Origin: Myxacorys chilensis ATA2-1-KO14
GTDB lineage: Bacteria > Cyanobacteriota > Cyanobacteriia > Leptolyngbyales > Leptolyngbyaceae
NCBI GenBank assembly: GCA_019359275.1
Contig: JAHHHP010000018.1
Span: 1 to 64,000, forward strand
Direction of reading: 5' to 3'
Length of the DNA stretch: 64,000 nucleotides
The translations under genes were made by a program, and so were the position numbers. Within the stretch, counting starts at the first letter, position 1, and every line of letters begins with the position of its first letter. Under the pieces are notes generated by a model. It did no database searches and was not told the origin of the DNA. It was given only the letters and a program-made list of their open reading frames with translations. Below are positions 9,220-17,699 of the stretch, piece after piece.

Positions 9220-9828
9220 CTAGCGCGATAGTTCCTTGTAGCGTCGCTGCATATCTTCAATCGTAAATACCGCTTGAAACTTTAATCCTTGCTGCTGATA
9301 GAATTCTGCGCCGCCTTGTTGCCGATCGACAAGCGAAATCACTTGATCTACCTGATAGCCCGCCTCGTGTAATCGCTCAACCGCTTTCATCGCTGATTGA
9401 CCCGTCGTCACCACATCTTCTAAGACAACCACTCGACTTCCTTCCGGCAATGTCGGGCCCTCGATGTATGCCTGAGTGCCATGTCCTTTCGCTTCTTTGC
9501 GGACAATCAGTGCTGTGAGCGATCGCGCCTCATATGCCGCCACAACACTCGTGGCAGTGACGATCGGATCGGCTCCGAGCGTTAGCCCAGCAACCGCGAT
9601 CGCATCTTCTGGTACAAGCGTTAATAAAATCCGTCCAACGCCCAAAGCCCCTTGAGGATGTAGCGTCACTTGCTTACCATTAATGTAATAGGTGCTGCGC
9701 TGACCCGACGAAAGCAGAAAGTCTCCTTCTCGGTAAGCCACCTCGCAAAACAAATCTAATAGCTTTTCTCGAAGCTCGGCTAAGGGTGCGTGTGCCCAAT
9801 CAAACAAAGTTACACCAGCATTACTCAT
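9220..9828 (-). CDS. pyrE: Orotate phosphoribosyltransferase
   Basis: This 202-residue enzyme transfers ribose 5-phosphate from PRPP to orotate, the fifth step of de novo UMP synthesis. The PRPP-binding motif VVVLEDVVTTGQSAMKAVE lies at about residues 132-150. The flexible-loop lysines occur in VRKEAKGHGTQAYIEG, and the N-terminal SGQRSTYYINGKQVTLHPQG is characteristic of the family. Length is normal for stand-alone PyrE; there is no fusion to PyrF. It starts with ATG at 9828 and is transcribed alone, diverging from a small secreted hypothetical. Confidence 0.95.
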   Translation of the reverse strand: MSNAGVTLFDWAHAPLAELREKLLDLFCEVAYREGDFLLSSGQRSTYYINGKQVTLHPQGALGVGRILLTLVPEDAIAVAGLTLGADPIVTATSVVAAYEARSLTALIVRKEAKGHGTQAYIEGPTLPEGSRVVVLEDVVTTGQSAMKAVERLHEAGYQVDQVISLVDRQQGGAEFYQQQGLKFQAVFTIEDMQRRYKELSR

Positions 9829-9892
9829 ATTTATTCTTGGTAGGGCAAACTAAACCTACTACATATCGAGCATTTTAATTGAGGATAACCCT

Positions 9893-10366
9893 ATGGGTAT
9901 GAGGATCAAGAGTCTGATTGGCTCGCTAGTTCTAAGCACAGCGTCTACTTTCATCGCGATCGCGGCAACAGCCCAAGAGCAACGCGCACCCGTATTCAAC
10001 CCGCGTGAAGTCATTCCTGACGCGGTTGATAAAGCCTTTTATGGCAGCGAGGACACCTTTCCTAACCGAAATTTTGCGCGAGCGGCTGAATCTTTGATCG
10101 GAGTGACGGGATATCCAGAAAACCTGATTGCCCGCGATGGGGAGCGAGTTCATCGCCTCTACCGCGATCTCCTCACCCAACAAACGTCAAGTGATCCCCT
10201 GATTCGTACTGCCGATTTGCCAAATCCCTACAACACTTCTGTTTTACTGCAACCCAACGCCAGCAACCGTGTCATTGGCAGTGAGTTCATCATCGAACAG
10301 CCCCCTCAAGCACAGTTCCCACCCCCAATGCCGATGGAGTCGCCCACACTACCCCAGAGATACTAG
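9893..10366 (+). CDS. Small secreted hypothetical protein
   Basis: A 157-residue protein with a clear signal peptide (residues 1-27, ending ATAQ) and a mature part rich in Pro, Asn and Arg, without known motifs. The C-terminal 30 residues are Pro/Gln-rich (PPQAQFPPPMPMESPTLPQ). I do not recognise a family, though proteins of this type are conserved among filamentous cyanobacteria. The ATG at 9893 is used; a second ATG two codons later is equally possible. A 16-bp hairpin follows the gene. Confidence 0.7.
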   Translation: MGMRIKSLIGSLVLSTASTFIAIAATAQEQRAPVFNPREVIPDAVDKAFYGSEDTFPNRNFARAAESLIGVTGYPENLIARDGERVHRLYRDLLTQQTSSDPLIRTADLPNPYNTSVLLQPNASNRVIGSEFIIEQPPQAQFPPPMPMESPTLPQRY

Positions 10367-10410
10367 TAGTTTGTCAAATTAAGACAAATATAAGCGTGAT
10401 GGGTTTGGAC

Positions 10411-10459
10411 AGGAATGAGCGATGAAAAACCTTAAAACGTTGCTTCATCGCTCATTCCT
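10411..10459. terminator. 16-bp perfect inverted repeat
   Basis: AGGAATGAGCGATGAA at 10411-10426 pairs with 10444-10459 around a 17-nt loop. It lies between a plus-strand gene and a minus-strand tRNA and may stop transcripts from both. There is no T run. The GATGA core resembles the heptamer repeats near 14.1 kb. Confidence 0.6.
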
Positions 10460-10513
10460 ATCTTGAGGCAGCGCTAGGAGCAAAGATGGGGCGTAGTAAA
10501 GATATAGATTTAG

Positions 10514-10586
10514 TCCAGGGTGCAGGAGTTGAACCCGCCTAACGCGAATTATGAGTTCGCTGCCTAAACCGATCGGCCAACCCTGG
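10514..10586 (-). tRNA. tRNA with CAU anticodon (probably tRNA-Ile2; elongator Met possible)
   Basis: On the minus strand a 73-nt cloverleaf can be drawn. The acceptor stem CCAGGGT pairs with ACCCTGG and has discriminator A. The D arm is GCC...GGC, the anticodon stem GCGAA/TTCGC carries loop CTCATAA (anticodon CAT), and the T arm is GCGGG-TTCAACT-CCTGC. CCA is not encoded. The CTCATAA loop and the TGGCC...GGTTTA D region resemble chloroplast and bacterial tRNA-Ile(CAU), in which C34 becomes lysidine, more than initiator tRNA, which has three G-C pairs in the anticodon stem. Elongator tRNA-Met shares the same loop, so identity is not certain. Confidence 0.85.
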
Positions 10587-10789
10587 TCACATGTTTCTGT
10601 TACACGCGATTCAGCAATATTGTAACTTGAGTTCCTGATTTGATCGCCGATGTGGTGAACTTCGGATATACTGCTACAAATTTTGACCATCGGCTGTCTC
10701 AACTTGTGTTAAAACCTACACTGAAGTTGAGACCTACAATTGCTGATGGAGCTAGCTCTCTCTTAAGTCCCCCATCCCGATCGCGCATC

Positions 10790-11452
10790 ATGAAAAGAAT
10801 TAATTCGACCGTTGCCCTCACATTTGTTTTGTTAACTCTGATGTTTGGTGCAGGTATTGTAAGTTCTGCCTGGGGATTTGCGATCGGGCGAGAAGCACTC
10901 AAAGGAATCACGCAGCCCGATTCTCGCCCCACTAACAAAGTCAATCGCAAAAACCCGAATGGGCGCGAACAGTTAACCTTTCTCAAAGAAGACGATATTC
11001 TGGCAACGGTGAAATCGCGCATTGGGGGCACAAGTAAACCCCCGGCAAGTCCAAGTCCGAGCAGCAGTCCGCAGAGTAAGACTGGAACCTCAAATAATCA
11101 AGCTGCCGCCAACTTTCCTCTATTAGCGCGCGATAAAGATGTGGCGTTAGAAATTACTGGCGTCCAACAGCAGAAGGATTCTGTCACATTAGATGTCGCC
11201 ATGAAGAACGATAGTAATCAGGCTATAAAGTTTCTCTACAGCACATTAAACGTGACAGACGAGCGCGGTCGCACCATTACAGTCGATACAACAGGACTGC
11301 CGAGCGAGATGCCTGCCAAGAGCGATCGCTACACTGGTACAGTGAATATCTCGGCTGCCCTACTCGCCAACGCTCAAAAACTGTCACTTCAGCTGACAGA
11401 CTATCCGGATCAAAAGCTTCAACTCAAGCTGTCAGAGATTCCGGTGCGCTAA
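10790..11452 (+). CDS. Secreted/anchored hypothetical protein
   Basis: A 220-residue protein with an N-terminal signal or anchor (residues 7-32, VALTFVLLTLMFGAGIV). Next come a basic segment (GREQLTFLKEDDILATVKSRIG), a Ser/Pro/Gly linker at about 80-105, and a beta-rich domain of about 110 residues. That domain (VALEITGVQQQKDSVTLDVAMKN and a later FLYSTLNVTDERGR) looks like an immunoglobulin-like DUF4352-type fold; this is inference. The ATG at 10790 is chosen because it puts the hydrophobic segment directly at the N-terminus. Family not recognised. Confidence 0.7.
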   Translation: MKRINSTVALTFVLLTLMFGAGIVSSAWGFAIGREALKGITQPDSRPTNKVNRKNPNGREQLTFLKEDDILATVKSRIGGTSKPPASPSPSSSPQSKTGTSNNQAAANFPLLARDKDVALEITGVQQQKDSVTLDVAMKNDSNQAIKFLYSTLNVTDERGRTITVDTTGLPSEMPAKSDRYTGTVNISAALLANAQKLSLQLTDYPDQKLQLKLSEIPVR

Positions 11453-11506
11453 GAGCAGGAACACCCGATCTTGTGCCCCCTTCTTGACTGAGTCTTCAGT
11501 TTCAGC

Positions 11507-12919
11507 ATGATTGCCTCCGTTGCCGTTCTCTTAGCAGCGCCCCTTCAGCATCTCAACCTTGGAGAAGCGCTGCTGCGAATTTTGTCTGTGCTGCTATTGA
11601 TTGCAATTAACGCCTTTTTTGTAACTGCTGAGTTTTCGATCGTCTCAGTGCGGCGATCGCGGATCAATCAATTAGTCGATGCGGGAGATGTGCAGGCAAG
11701 AACGGTTCAGGACTTGCAGCGGAGTATCGATCGGTTGCTGTCTACGACTCAATTGGGTATTACGCTCTCTAGTCTGGCACTCGGCTGGATCGGCGAAACC
11801 ACGATGGCGGTACTTGTCAGCAGTTGGATTGCCGACCTGCCACTTTCAGCCGCCTTTGTGCAGCCTGCGGCGCATTCGTTGGCAGTTCCGGTTGCCTTTC
11901 TTGTGATTGCTTATCTTCAGATTGTGCTAGGAGAACTGTGCCCCAAGTCGCTGGCGCTTCTGTACTCTGAAGAGATCGCTCGATTCTTAGGACCGCTCAG
12001 TTTAGCGATCGCCCGCATTTTCAATCCGTTTATCTGGATTCTCAATCAGTCTACTCGGCTGCTCCTCAGACTTTTGGGTGTGCAGTACACCGGACAAGGC
12101 TGGTACAACCAAGTCACGCCGGAAGAATTGCAGTTGATTATCGCCACCTCGACCGAATCGAGTGGACTCGAAGAAGAAGAGCGAGAACTGCTCAGCAACG
12201 TGTTCGAGTTTGCGGATGTGGCGGTGACAGAAGTGATGGTGCAGCGTCCCAATATGACGACGCTTCCCGTCGATGCCACCGTTCGCAACCTCCTCGAAGA
12301 AGTTGCCCATTCAGGTCATTCTCGCTTTCCCGTGATCGAGGAATCTGTGGATGATATTTGCGGTTTAATCCACTTTAAGGAACTGGCAGAACCACTCGTA
12401 CAGGGGACGTTGACTCTCGAAAGCCCAATCCATCCCTGGATTCACCCAGCGCAATTTGTGCCAGAGTACACGCCTTTGGGAGAGTTGCTGTCATTGATGC
12501 AGCGATCGCGGCATCACATGGTGCTGGTGGTTGATGAGTTTGGCTCCACGGCAGGTTTAGTCACCATTCAAGATCTCATTACTCAGATCATTGGAGAAAC
12601 GCCAGAAGCGCAGGAAGGCGAAGAGTTACCAATCCAGCGAATTGATGAAAATACCTTTTTGGTACAGGCTCAAGTCCACTTAGAAGAAGTGAACGAAGAT
12701 CTTGATCTCGATTTCCCATTAACTGATGAGTACCAAACGCTAGGCGGCTTTCTACTCTACCAATGGCAGAAGATTCCAACCCACGGTGAGACGCTCCAGT
12801 ACGGTAATTATGAGTTCACCGTGATTTCAGCTGAAGGACCGAGACTGCATCAAATCCGAATTCGGCGGCTTGAAACGCCCGCCGAATTATTAAATGGAGG
12901 CAAGCCGCCTCTACATTAG
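11507..12919 (+). CDS. CNNM/CorC-type transporter-associated protein (hemolysin family)
   Basis: A 470-residue membrane protein with the CNNM/TlyC architecture. The DUF21 transmembrane domain (about residues 10-200) has NAFFVTAEFSIVSVRRSR in its first helix region and GELCPKSLAL later. Two CBS domains follow at about 215-345 (VMVQRPNMTTLPVDATV and MVLVVDEFGSTAGLVTIQDL), then a CorC_HlyC domain at about 365-455. Relatives are implicated in Mg2+ or other cation efflux; the old 'hemolysin' name is historical. Transport function is inferred from the family. ATG start at 11507. It is convergent with accB. Confidence 0.9.
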   Translation: MIASVAVLLAAPLQHLNLGEALLRILSVLLLIAINAFFVTAEFSIVSVRRSRINQLVDAGDVQARTVQDLQRSIDRLLSTTQLGITLSSLALGWIGETTMAVLVSSWIADLPLSAAFVQPAAHSLAVPVAFLVIAYLQIVLGELCPKSLALLYSEEIARFLGPLSLAIARIFNPFIWILNQSTRLLLRLLGVQYTGQGWYNQVTPEELQLIIATSTESSGLEEEERELLSNVFEFADVAVTEVMVQRPNMTTLPVDATVRNLLEEVAHSGHSRFPVIEESVDDICGLIHFKELAEPLVQGTLTLESPIHPWIHPAQFVPEYTPLGELLSLMQRSRHHMVLVVDEFGSTAGLVTIQDLITQIIGETPEAQEGEELPIQRIDENTFLVQAQVHLEEVNEDLDLDFPLTDEYQTLGGFLLYQWQKIPTHGETLQYGNYEFTVISAEGPRLHQIRIRRLETPAELLNGGKPPLH

Positions 12920-12943
12920 CTTGGTATCCCTTGCAAAGCAGCC

Positions 12944-13450
12944 TTACCCTGGGTTAACCCGCATGAGCGGCTGCCCAAATTCTACAGGGTCGCCGTTTTG
13001 AACTAGAATTTCCACGACTTCGCCCGACACTTCTGATTCGAGTTCATTCATCAGCTTCATTGCTTCGACGATGCACACCGTTTGACCCAAGCGGATGCGA
13101 TCGCCCACTTGCACAAACGGCGGCTCATCGGGTCCTGGCGAACGATAGAACGTGCCCACCATTGGAGAAGTCACTTCTGCCAAGCGTCGCTCGTGAGGCG
13201 GCGGCGCAAAGGGGGGAGGCTCCAGCAGTTTTGGCGCATCTGGAGGCGGCGGTGTCATGGAAGAAGCCGGGTTGAGATTGACCGGTGAAGGCACAGTTCC
13301 GTTCAGATCCTGTGTGGTGCTGATCGCGTCGCGAGCAACCCCCCGACGCACCGTTAATTCAAAATCGCTGCTCTTTAGAGTCAACTCCGAAATATCTGTT
13401 TGATTGAGGTCAGCCAATAATTCACGGAGTTCTTTCAAATCCAGTGGCAC
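12944..13450 (-). CDS. accB: Biotin carboxyl carrier protein of acetyl-CoA carboxylase
   Basis: This 168-residue protein carries the biotin that is carboxylated by AccC and discharged by AccAD to make malonyl-CoA for fatty acids. The biotin lysine is in EAMKLMNELE at about residue 132. The N-terminal region (PLDLKELRELLADLNQTD) matches cyanobacterial AccB. A Pro/Ala-rich linker (about 60-90) separates the two parts. I choose the GTG at 13450, giving MPLDLKEL as in homologues. A GAGGAGT Shine-Dalgarno just upstream sits at the right spacing for it, whereas the in-frame GTG at 13468 has none. accC is not adjacent. Confidence 0.93.
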   Translation of the reverse strand: MPLDLKELRELLADLNQTDISELTLKSSDFELTVRRGVARDAISTTQDLNGTVPSPVNLNPASSMTPPPPDAPKLLEPPPFAPPPHERRLAEVTSPMVGTFYRSPGPDEPPFVQVGDRIRLGQTVCIVEAMKLMNELESEVSGEVVEILVQNGDPVEFGQPLMRVNPG

Positions 13451-13514
13451 AGTCTCTATACTCCTCACGATATATCAGGGGTGATAACGTTATCTACCCT
13501 CCGCCGTTTATCCT

Positions 13515-14078
13515 CTAGCTATTTTCTCGTCCCAGATACGTGTCGCTGCGGGTGTCAACTTTAATCTTCTCACCTACCGAGATAAAAAGTGGAACCATGA
13601 CCTGTGCGCCCGTTTCTACGATCGCGGGTTTTGTTCCGCCCGTTGCCGTATCGCCTTTTACGCCCGGATCGGCTTGTGTCACTTCGAGCACGACCGAGTT
13701 TGGAAGTTCAACTTCCATCACCTGTTCGCCCCATTTGACAACGTTGACCTCCATGCCTTCTTTGAGATATTTGACGCGATCGCCAATCTGCGATGCATTC
13801 AGCCGACCTTCTTCATAGCTTTCCATATCCATGAAGACGTAATCATCACCTTCCTTGTAGGTGTGCTGCATCGTACTCTTCTCTAAATTGGCTTGAGGCA
13901 CAGTTTCCCCAGCCCGAAACGTTCGTTCAACAACGCTGCCCGACTGCACGTTCTTCAGCTTCGTGCGGACAAACGCCGATCCCTTACCTGGTTTTACGTG
14001 TAAAAATTCGACGACCCGCCAAACCGCTCCATCTAATTCAATGCTGACGCCGGGTCGAAAATCGTTACTAGAGATCAT
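13515..14078 (-). CDS. efp: Elongation factor P
   Basis: A 187-residue translation factor that relieves ribosome stalling at polyproline stretches. It has the three usual parts: KOW-like domain (residues 1-65), OB domain and C-terminal domain ([25 protein letters not shown] and the closing [11 protein letters not shown]). The exposed loop [10 protein letters not shown] carries a lysine at about residue 32, the position modified in many bacteria. The modifying enzymes are not in this window. The ATG at 14078 ([10 protein letters not shown]) is the conserved start. It lies about 65 bp upstream of accB in the same direction, so co-transcription efp-accB is likely, an arrangement found in many cyanobacteria. 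Confidence 0.96.
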   Translation of the reverse strand: MISSNDFRPGVSIELDGAVWRVVEFLHVKPGKGSAFVRTKLKNVQSGSVVERTFRAGETVPQANLEKSTMQHTYKEGDDYVFMDMESYEEGRLNASQIGDRVKYLKEGMEVNVVKWGEQVMEVELPNSVVLEVTQADPGVKGDTATGGTKPAIVETGAQVMVPLFISVGEKIKVDTRSDTYLGRENS

Positions 14079-14143
14079 GAGTCTGTAATTGTGGGGGAGG
14101 ACATTCGGCACTTTATTTTACCGCTCTGGGGCGCTTTTAAGAA

Positions 14144-14251
14144 GGGATGAGGGATGAGGGATGAAAGGAAGAGTAAGGAAGCAAGCGATCGTAAACAATC
14201 TTTCTATCTTGTCCAACCCCATCCCTCATCCCTCATCCTTCATCCCTCATC
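14144..14251. repeat. Heptanucleotide tandem repeats in inverted orientation
   Basis: Three tandem GGGATGA units lie at 14144-14164. About 55 bp later, at 14220-14251, four CATCCCT-type units appear in the opposite orientation, one with a T substitution. The two blocks could pair as a long hairpin. They resemble the short tandemly repeated sequences (STRR) known from cyanobacteria and sit in the divergent promoter region of efp and the cyclophilin gene. Confidence 0.85.
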
Positions 14252-14321
14252 TCTATCCTCTCTTCCCCCTTACATGGCACAATCGAAGCGGGGTTGTTAC
14301 GCACCGTTTAAGAGCAATGTT

Positions 14322-15491
14322 ATGTGGAATACTGCAAGCCTTTGGAACTTGGGTTTAGCGCTCCGAAGGAGCTTGACGAAGCCAATCGGTCAGCGATGGT
14401 TTGGAAGTCTCAAGCCGCGTGTGTTGGCATTAGGGCTGGCTTGGAGTGTGATCAGTTTGACAGTGCTCGGGGAAACGCTTCCCGTGCAAGCCTTGCCGCA
14501 AGGAAACGCGATTAAAGATCCCAAAGCGCTATTGCGAAATGCCTTACCCATCGACAACTCTGAAGTGCGTAAGCTGCAAACTAGTCTTGAAGATATTTCG
14601 CTCCAGCTGCGGGCAAATCGTCGCTGGGGCGCAGTAACCTCAGATATCAAAACCGCTTCACGGGTGTTGAATGACCGGCCAACAAAAGTTTTAGCCAGCA
14701 TTCCAGACGGTCAAAAGGCGGAAGCTGAACAGATTATTGAGCAGCTAAAAGCCAGCGTTACCGAGCTTCAAACGGCAACGGACGGGAAAGACAAAGAGAA
14801 AATCTTGATCACTCGGAGCCAGATGCTCGATCGCATTAGCGACCTTGAAGCCATGATGGTAAAAGACTTTCCGTTTGAAGTTCCCCAGGAGTACAGCAAT
14901 CTTCCTCAACTTAAGGGGCGCGCTACGGTTGCTGCCAAAACGTCCGAAGGAGAGATGACGATCGTACTCGATGGTTTTAGTGCTCCGGTCACCGCCGGAA
15001 ACTTTGTCGATCTAGTCAAACGAGGATTCTACGATGGCTTAGAGTTCACTCGTGCAGAAGATTCGTATGTCCTACAAATTGGTGACCCACCTGGGCCTGA
15101 GATTGGATTTGTTGATCCGAAGACGAAGAAATATCGCGCCGTTCCGATGGAAATTCTTGTCAAAGGAGAGAAGGAACCCGTCTATGGAACAACATTGGAA
15201 GACGCGGGACGCTATCTCGATCAGCCCGTTCTGCCATTTTCGGCTTACGGTGCGTTAGCGCTAGCGGCTCCTGCCGATAACCCAAATGGAGGTTCGTCTC
15301 AGTTCTTCTTCTTTCTATTCGAGCCTGAACTCACTCCAGCAGGCGCAAATTTACTAGACGGACGGTATTCGATCTTTGGCTTTGTGACGGAAGGCGCAGA
15401 GGTTCTGGGGCAGTTGAAAGCGGGAGACAAAATTGATTCAATGAAAGTGGTAGATGGACTAGAGAACTTGGTAGAGCCGAACGTAGCTTAA
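14322..15491 (+). CDS. Thylakoid-lumen-type peptidyl-prolyl isomerase (TLP40-like cyclophilin)
   Basis: About 389 residues. The N-terminal signal peptide follows a basic stretch (VLALGLAWSVISLTVLG, about residues 33-50, ending near VQA). A helical domain (about 55-190) precedes a divergent cyclophilin domain (about 195-385): VLDGFSAPVTAGNFVDLVKRG, then NPNGGSSQFFFFLFEPELTPAG and LDGRYSIFGFVTEG. This layout matches TLP40/CYP38-type proteins, which assist photosystem II assembly in the lumen of plants; prolyl isomerase activity is often weak. Start choice is ATG 14322 over 14274 and 14154, because the latter would translate the heptamer repeats. Confidence 0.85.
   Translation: MWNTASLWNLGLALRRSLTKPIGQRWFGSLKPRVLALGLAWSVISLTVLGETLPVQALPQGNAIKDPKALLRNALPIDNSEVRKLQTSLEDISLQLRANRRWGAVTSDIKTASRVLNDRPTKVLASIPDGQKAEAEQIIEQLKASVTELQTATDGKDKEKILITRSQMLDRISDLEAMMVKDFPFEVPQEYSNLPQLKGRATVAAKTSEGEMTIVLDGFSAPVTAGNFVDLVKRGFYDGLEFTRAEDSYVLQIGDPPGPEIGFVDPKTKKYRAVPMEILVKGEKEPVYGTTLEDAGRYLDQPVLPFSAYGALALAAPADNPNGGSSQFFFFLFEPELTPAGANLLDGRYSIFGFVTEGAEVLGQLKAGDKIDSMKVVDGLENLVEPNVA
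14357..14374. repeat. Short palindromic element inside the cyclophilin coding region
   Basis: AGCGCTCCGAAGGAGCTT contains the palindrome CTCC-GAA-GGAG. A closely related element occurs at 37194-37211 in the pseudo-orthocaspase gene, with the flanking bases in reverse orientation. It falls in the poorly conserved leader of the protein. Confidence 0.5.
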
Positions 15492-15518
15492 CCAGTATTG
15501 AACCGAGCTGGTTTTATG

Positions 15519-15550
15519 GAGACGTGATCGAGTCGCGTCTCTTCTTTTTT
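15519..15550 (+). terminator. Rho-independent terminator after the cyclophilin gene
   Basis: GAGACG at 15519-15524 pairs with CGTCTC at 15536-15541, followed by TTCTTTTTT. It lies only 12 bp before the thiL start and ends the upstream transcript. Confidence 0.8.
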
Positions 15551-15561
15551 GAGGAAACACG

Positions 15562-16536
15562 ATGGAACTGCAAGTTCAAGATATTGGCGAGCAAGGACTT
15601 CTGAAGCGAGTGCAGGCATTTTGTTCGAGTGCAATCATCGGTGATGATGCTGCCGTTCTCCCCATCGAGCCTGGCAAATCTCTCGTGGTCACGTCTGATG
15701 TGTTAGTCGATGGCGTGCATTTTAGCGACATCACAACTCCTCCAGCATCCGCAGGCTGGCGAGCCGCCGCCGCCAATTTGTCTGATCTTGCTGCAATGGG
15801 CGCTTCGCCATTGGGGATCACTGTAGGATTAGGACTTCCAGGTGAAGTTTTGGTGTCTTGGGTCGAACGACTTTATCAGGGAATGACAGGCTGTTTGCGA
15901 CGGTATGGGACGGAGATCGTAGGTGGCGATATTTGCCGTTCTCCGGTCATCACCGTTTCTATCACTGCCTTTGGACAGGTTGATCCTACTCGTGTAATTC
16001 GCCGATCGACGGCACAACCTGGGGACGCGATCGTCGTCACGGGCTATCACGGTTCGTCGCGGGCAGGACTAGAACTTTTGCTAAATCCTGATGTTAAGCC
16101 AGAATTAGAGGGTCGCGACTCATTGATCCAGGCTCATCAATATCCACATTCTCGTTTAGATGTCTTGCCCCCGTTCCCCTGCGCTGGAATGGATTCAAGT
16201 GATGGTCTTGCGGATGCGGTTTTGCAGATTTGCCGAGCAAGTAGGGTTGGTGCAAGGCTCGATCGTCAGAGGATTCCAATTCATCCAGCTTTGAGAAACT
16301 GGGTGTCTCCTGAGCAGGCGATGCAGTGGGCGCTGTATGGCGGAGAAGATTTTGAATTAGTATTGTGTTTGCCGGAAGACCTGGCTCAGGAGTTGGTTGA
16401 ACGTCTGAGAGAAGGAAGTGCGATCGTAGGTACCATCACCTCTGCTCAAACCATTCAATTGATCGACCCAGCCGGAACTCACCCTGATGAAAGTTTAACG
16501 CTTAACAGAGGATTTCAACATTTTCAGGGTTCGTGA
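15562..16536 (+). CDS. thiL: Thiamine-monophosphate kinase
   Basis: A 324-residue ATP-dependent kinase that phosphorylates thiamine phosphate to the active cofactor thiamine diphosphate. Family signatures are the metal-binding GDDAAVLPI (about residues 29-37), VTSDVLVDGVHF, the SDLAAMGASP motif (about 74-83), VGGDICRSP and AGMDSSDGLADAVLQI (about 212-227). Length is typical. ATG at 15562 has GAGGAAA as a Shine-Dalgarno. No thiamine riboswitch is visible in the short leader, which is mostly terminator. Confidence 0.96.
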   Translation: MELQVQDIGEQGLLKRVQAFCSSAIIGDDAAVLPIEPGKSLVVTSDVLVDGVHFSDITTPPASAGWRAAAANLSDLAAMGASPLGITVGLGLPGEVLVSWVERLYQGMTGCLRRYGTEIVGGDICRSPVITVSITAFGQVDPTRVIRRSTAQPGDAIVVTGYHGSSRAGLELLLNPDVKPELEGRDSLIQAHQYPHSRLDVLPPFPCAGMDSSDGLADAVLQICRASRVGARLDRQRIPIHPALRNWVSPEQAMQWALYGGEDFELVLCLPEDLAQELVERLREGSAIVGTITSAQTIQLIDPAGTHPDESLTLNRGFQHFQGS

Positions 16537-16598
16537 AGCAAAACGGCGCGAATCCTCTAGACCTGCGGAAACGGTTCACGCCCAATACAGCTTATGAA

Positions 16599-17699
16599 TC
16601 ACAATATCTCGTCCGTCGAAGACTGGGGGCAGGGGACAGACTTCATTCCTGACCAATCAGTAAAGGTATTCTCGTTCTTATAGTGTCGAGGCGTCTGCAA
16701 CATTAACCGCCAAGCTTCTCCAGCATCTACCAAATTAAACCGATCAAGATATCGCGCCTTCAACAATTCTTGGACGGCTGGATAATAATCTGAGTTTATG
16801 CCAGGGAAAATGTGGTGTTCTGTATGGTATGAAAAGTTGAAATGTAGCAGATCAAATAGTTTAGGAACCCGAACCGAAATGCTATTAATCAACGGATCAT
16901 TAATCTTCGTCATGCGACACAGCATGTGGTTGGTGTAGATATAAAACATGATGCCGCTGTAGCCAATCCAGATAGGTAAAAAGTAGCTCAGTAAGAGTTT
17001 TACAGGATGCAACCCCAAGTAGCTTAGAATGCTCAAGTGAATTCCCAAGATGATGAAGAATTCAAGCGCGATCGCTCGACGCTCCTTTGTACTCACCTTG
17101 AATGAAGCAACCGGATATTCGCTCTGCCCATGATTAAACAGCAGCACTGATGTCAGATTCCGAAATGTATGCACTCCCCAGGCTTGGCTCATTCCGACCA
17201 TTAACCAGAGGGGATTAACCTCTGCTGATGGAACAAAGAGATTTTGAATCCATTTGCCCCAATTTTCCGGTTGCTCATGCAGATAGTTGCGGTCGGGGTC
17301 GTGCAACGAATTCGTTTTGCTGTGATGCTCTCGATTATGAACCGCTTTCCAAAATGTGGGTGGAGTCCATAACATGGCTAGTCCGAGTAGACTAACAAGC
17401 CGCCTCAGAGATGGATTTCTAATCGTTCGGCTGTGTAATAGATCATGTGTGCCAAATAACAGAACAATGACACTATTTCCCATGACTAAAGTTAGAGGGA
17501 GATAAAGCCACAAGAAATACCCGTTCCATTGAGGCAGTTGATCGGCAATGCTCCAACCCAGAACTAAAATGGCGATGTTAATCAACAGAATCCAGACCTT
17601 GTTAGGGTTAGAAAGAAAGGCTTCTGGCGGTAGTGAGGGGCGTAATTGTTTGGCGTATTCTGATTGACTAATCAAACGTTCTTCATGCATGACGTTCAT
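16599..17699 (-). CDS. Membrane fatty acid desaturase family protein
   Basis: A 366-residue di-iron membrane enzyme. Three histidine boxes are visible: HDLLH (about residue 85), HNREHH (about 121-126) and HTEHH near residue 295. Four to six membrane segments surround them (about 30-75 and 205-255). Such enzymes insert double bonds into, or hydroxylate, lipid acyl chains using O2 and ferredoxin. The box pattern excludes CrtR-type carotenoid hydroxylases less clearly than DesA/B/C. I do not assign a regiospecificity, as the conserved DesA-D motifs were not recognised. ATG at 17699. It is isolated by a 0.5-kb gap from gap2. Confidence 0.85.
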   Translation of the reverse strand: MNVMHEERLISQSEYAKQLRPSLPPEAFLSNPNKVWILLINIAILVLGWSIADQLPQWNGYFLWLYLPLTLVMGNSVIVLLFGTHDLLHSRTIRNPSLRRLVSLLGLAMLWTPPTFWKAVHNREHHSKTNSLHDPDRNYLHEQPENWGKWIQNLFVPSAEVNPLWLMVGMSQAWGVHTFRNLTSVLLFNHGQSEYPVASFKVSTKERRAIALEFFIILGIHLSILSYLGLHPVKLLLSYFLPIWIGYSGIMFYIYTNHMLCRMTKINDPLINSISVRVPKLFDLLHFNFSYHTEHHIFPGINSDYYPAVQELLKARYLDRFNLVDAGEAWRLMLQTPRHYKNENTFTDWSGMKSVPCPQSSTDEIL

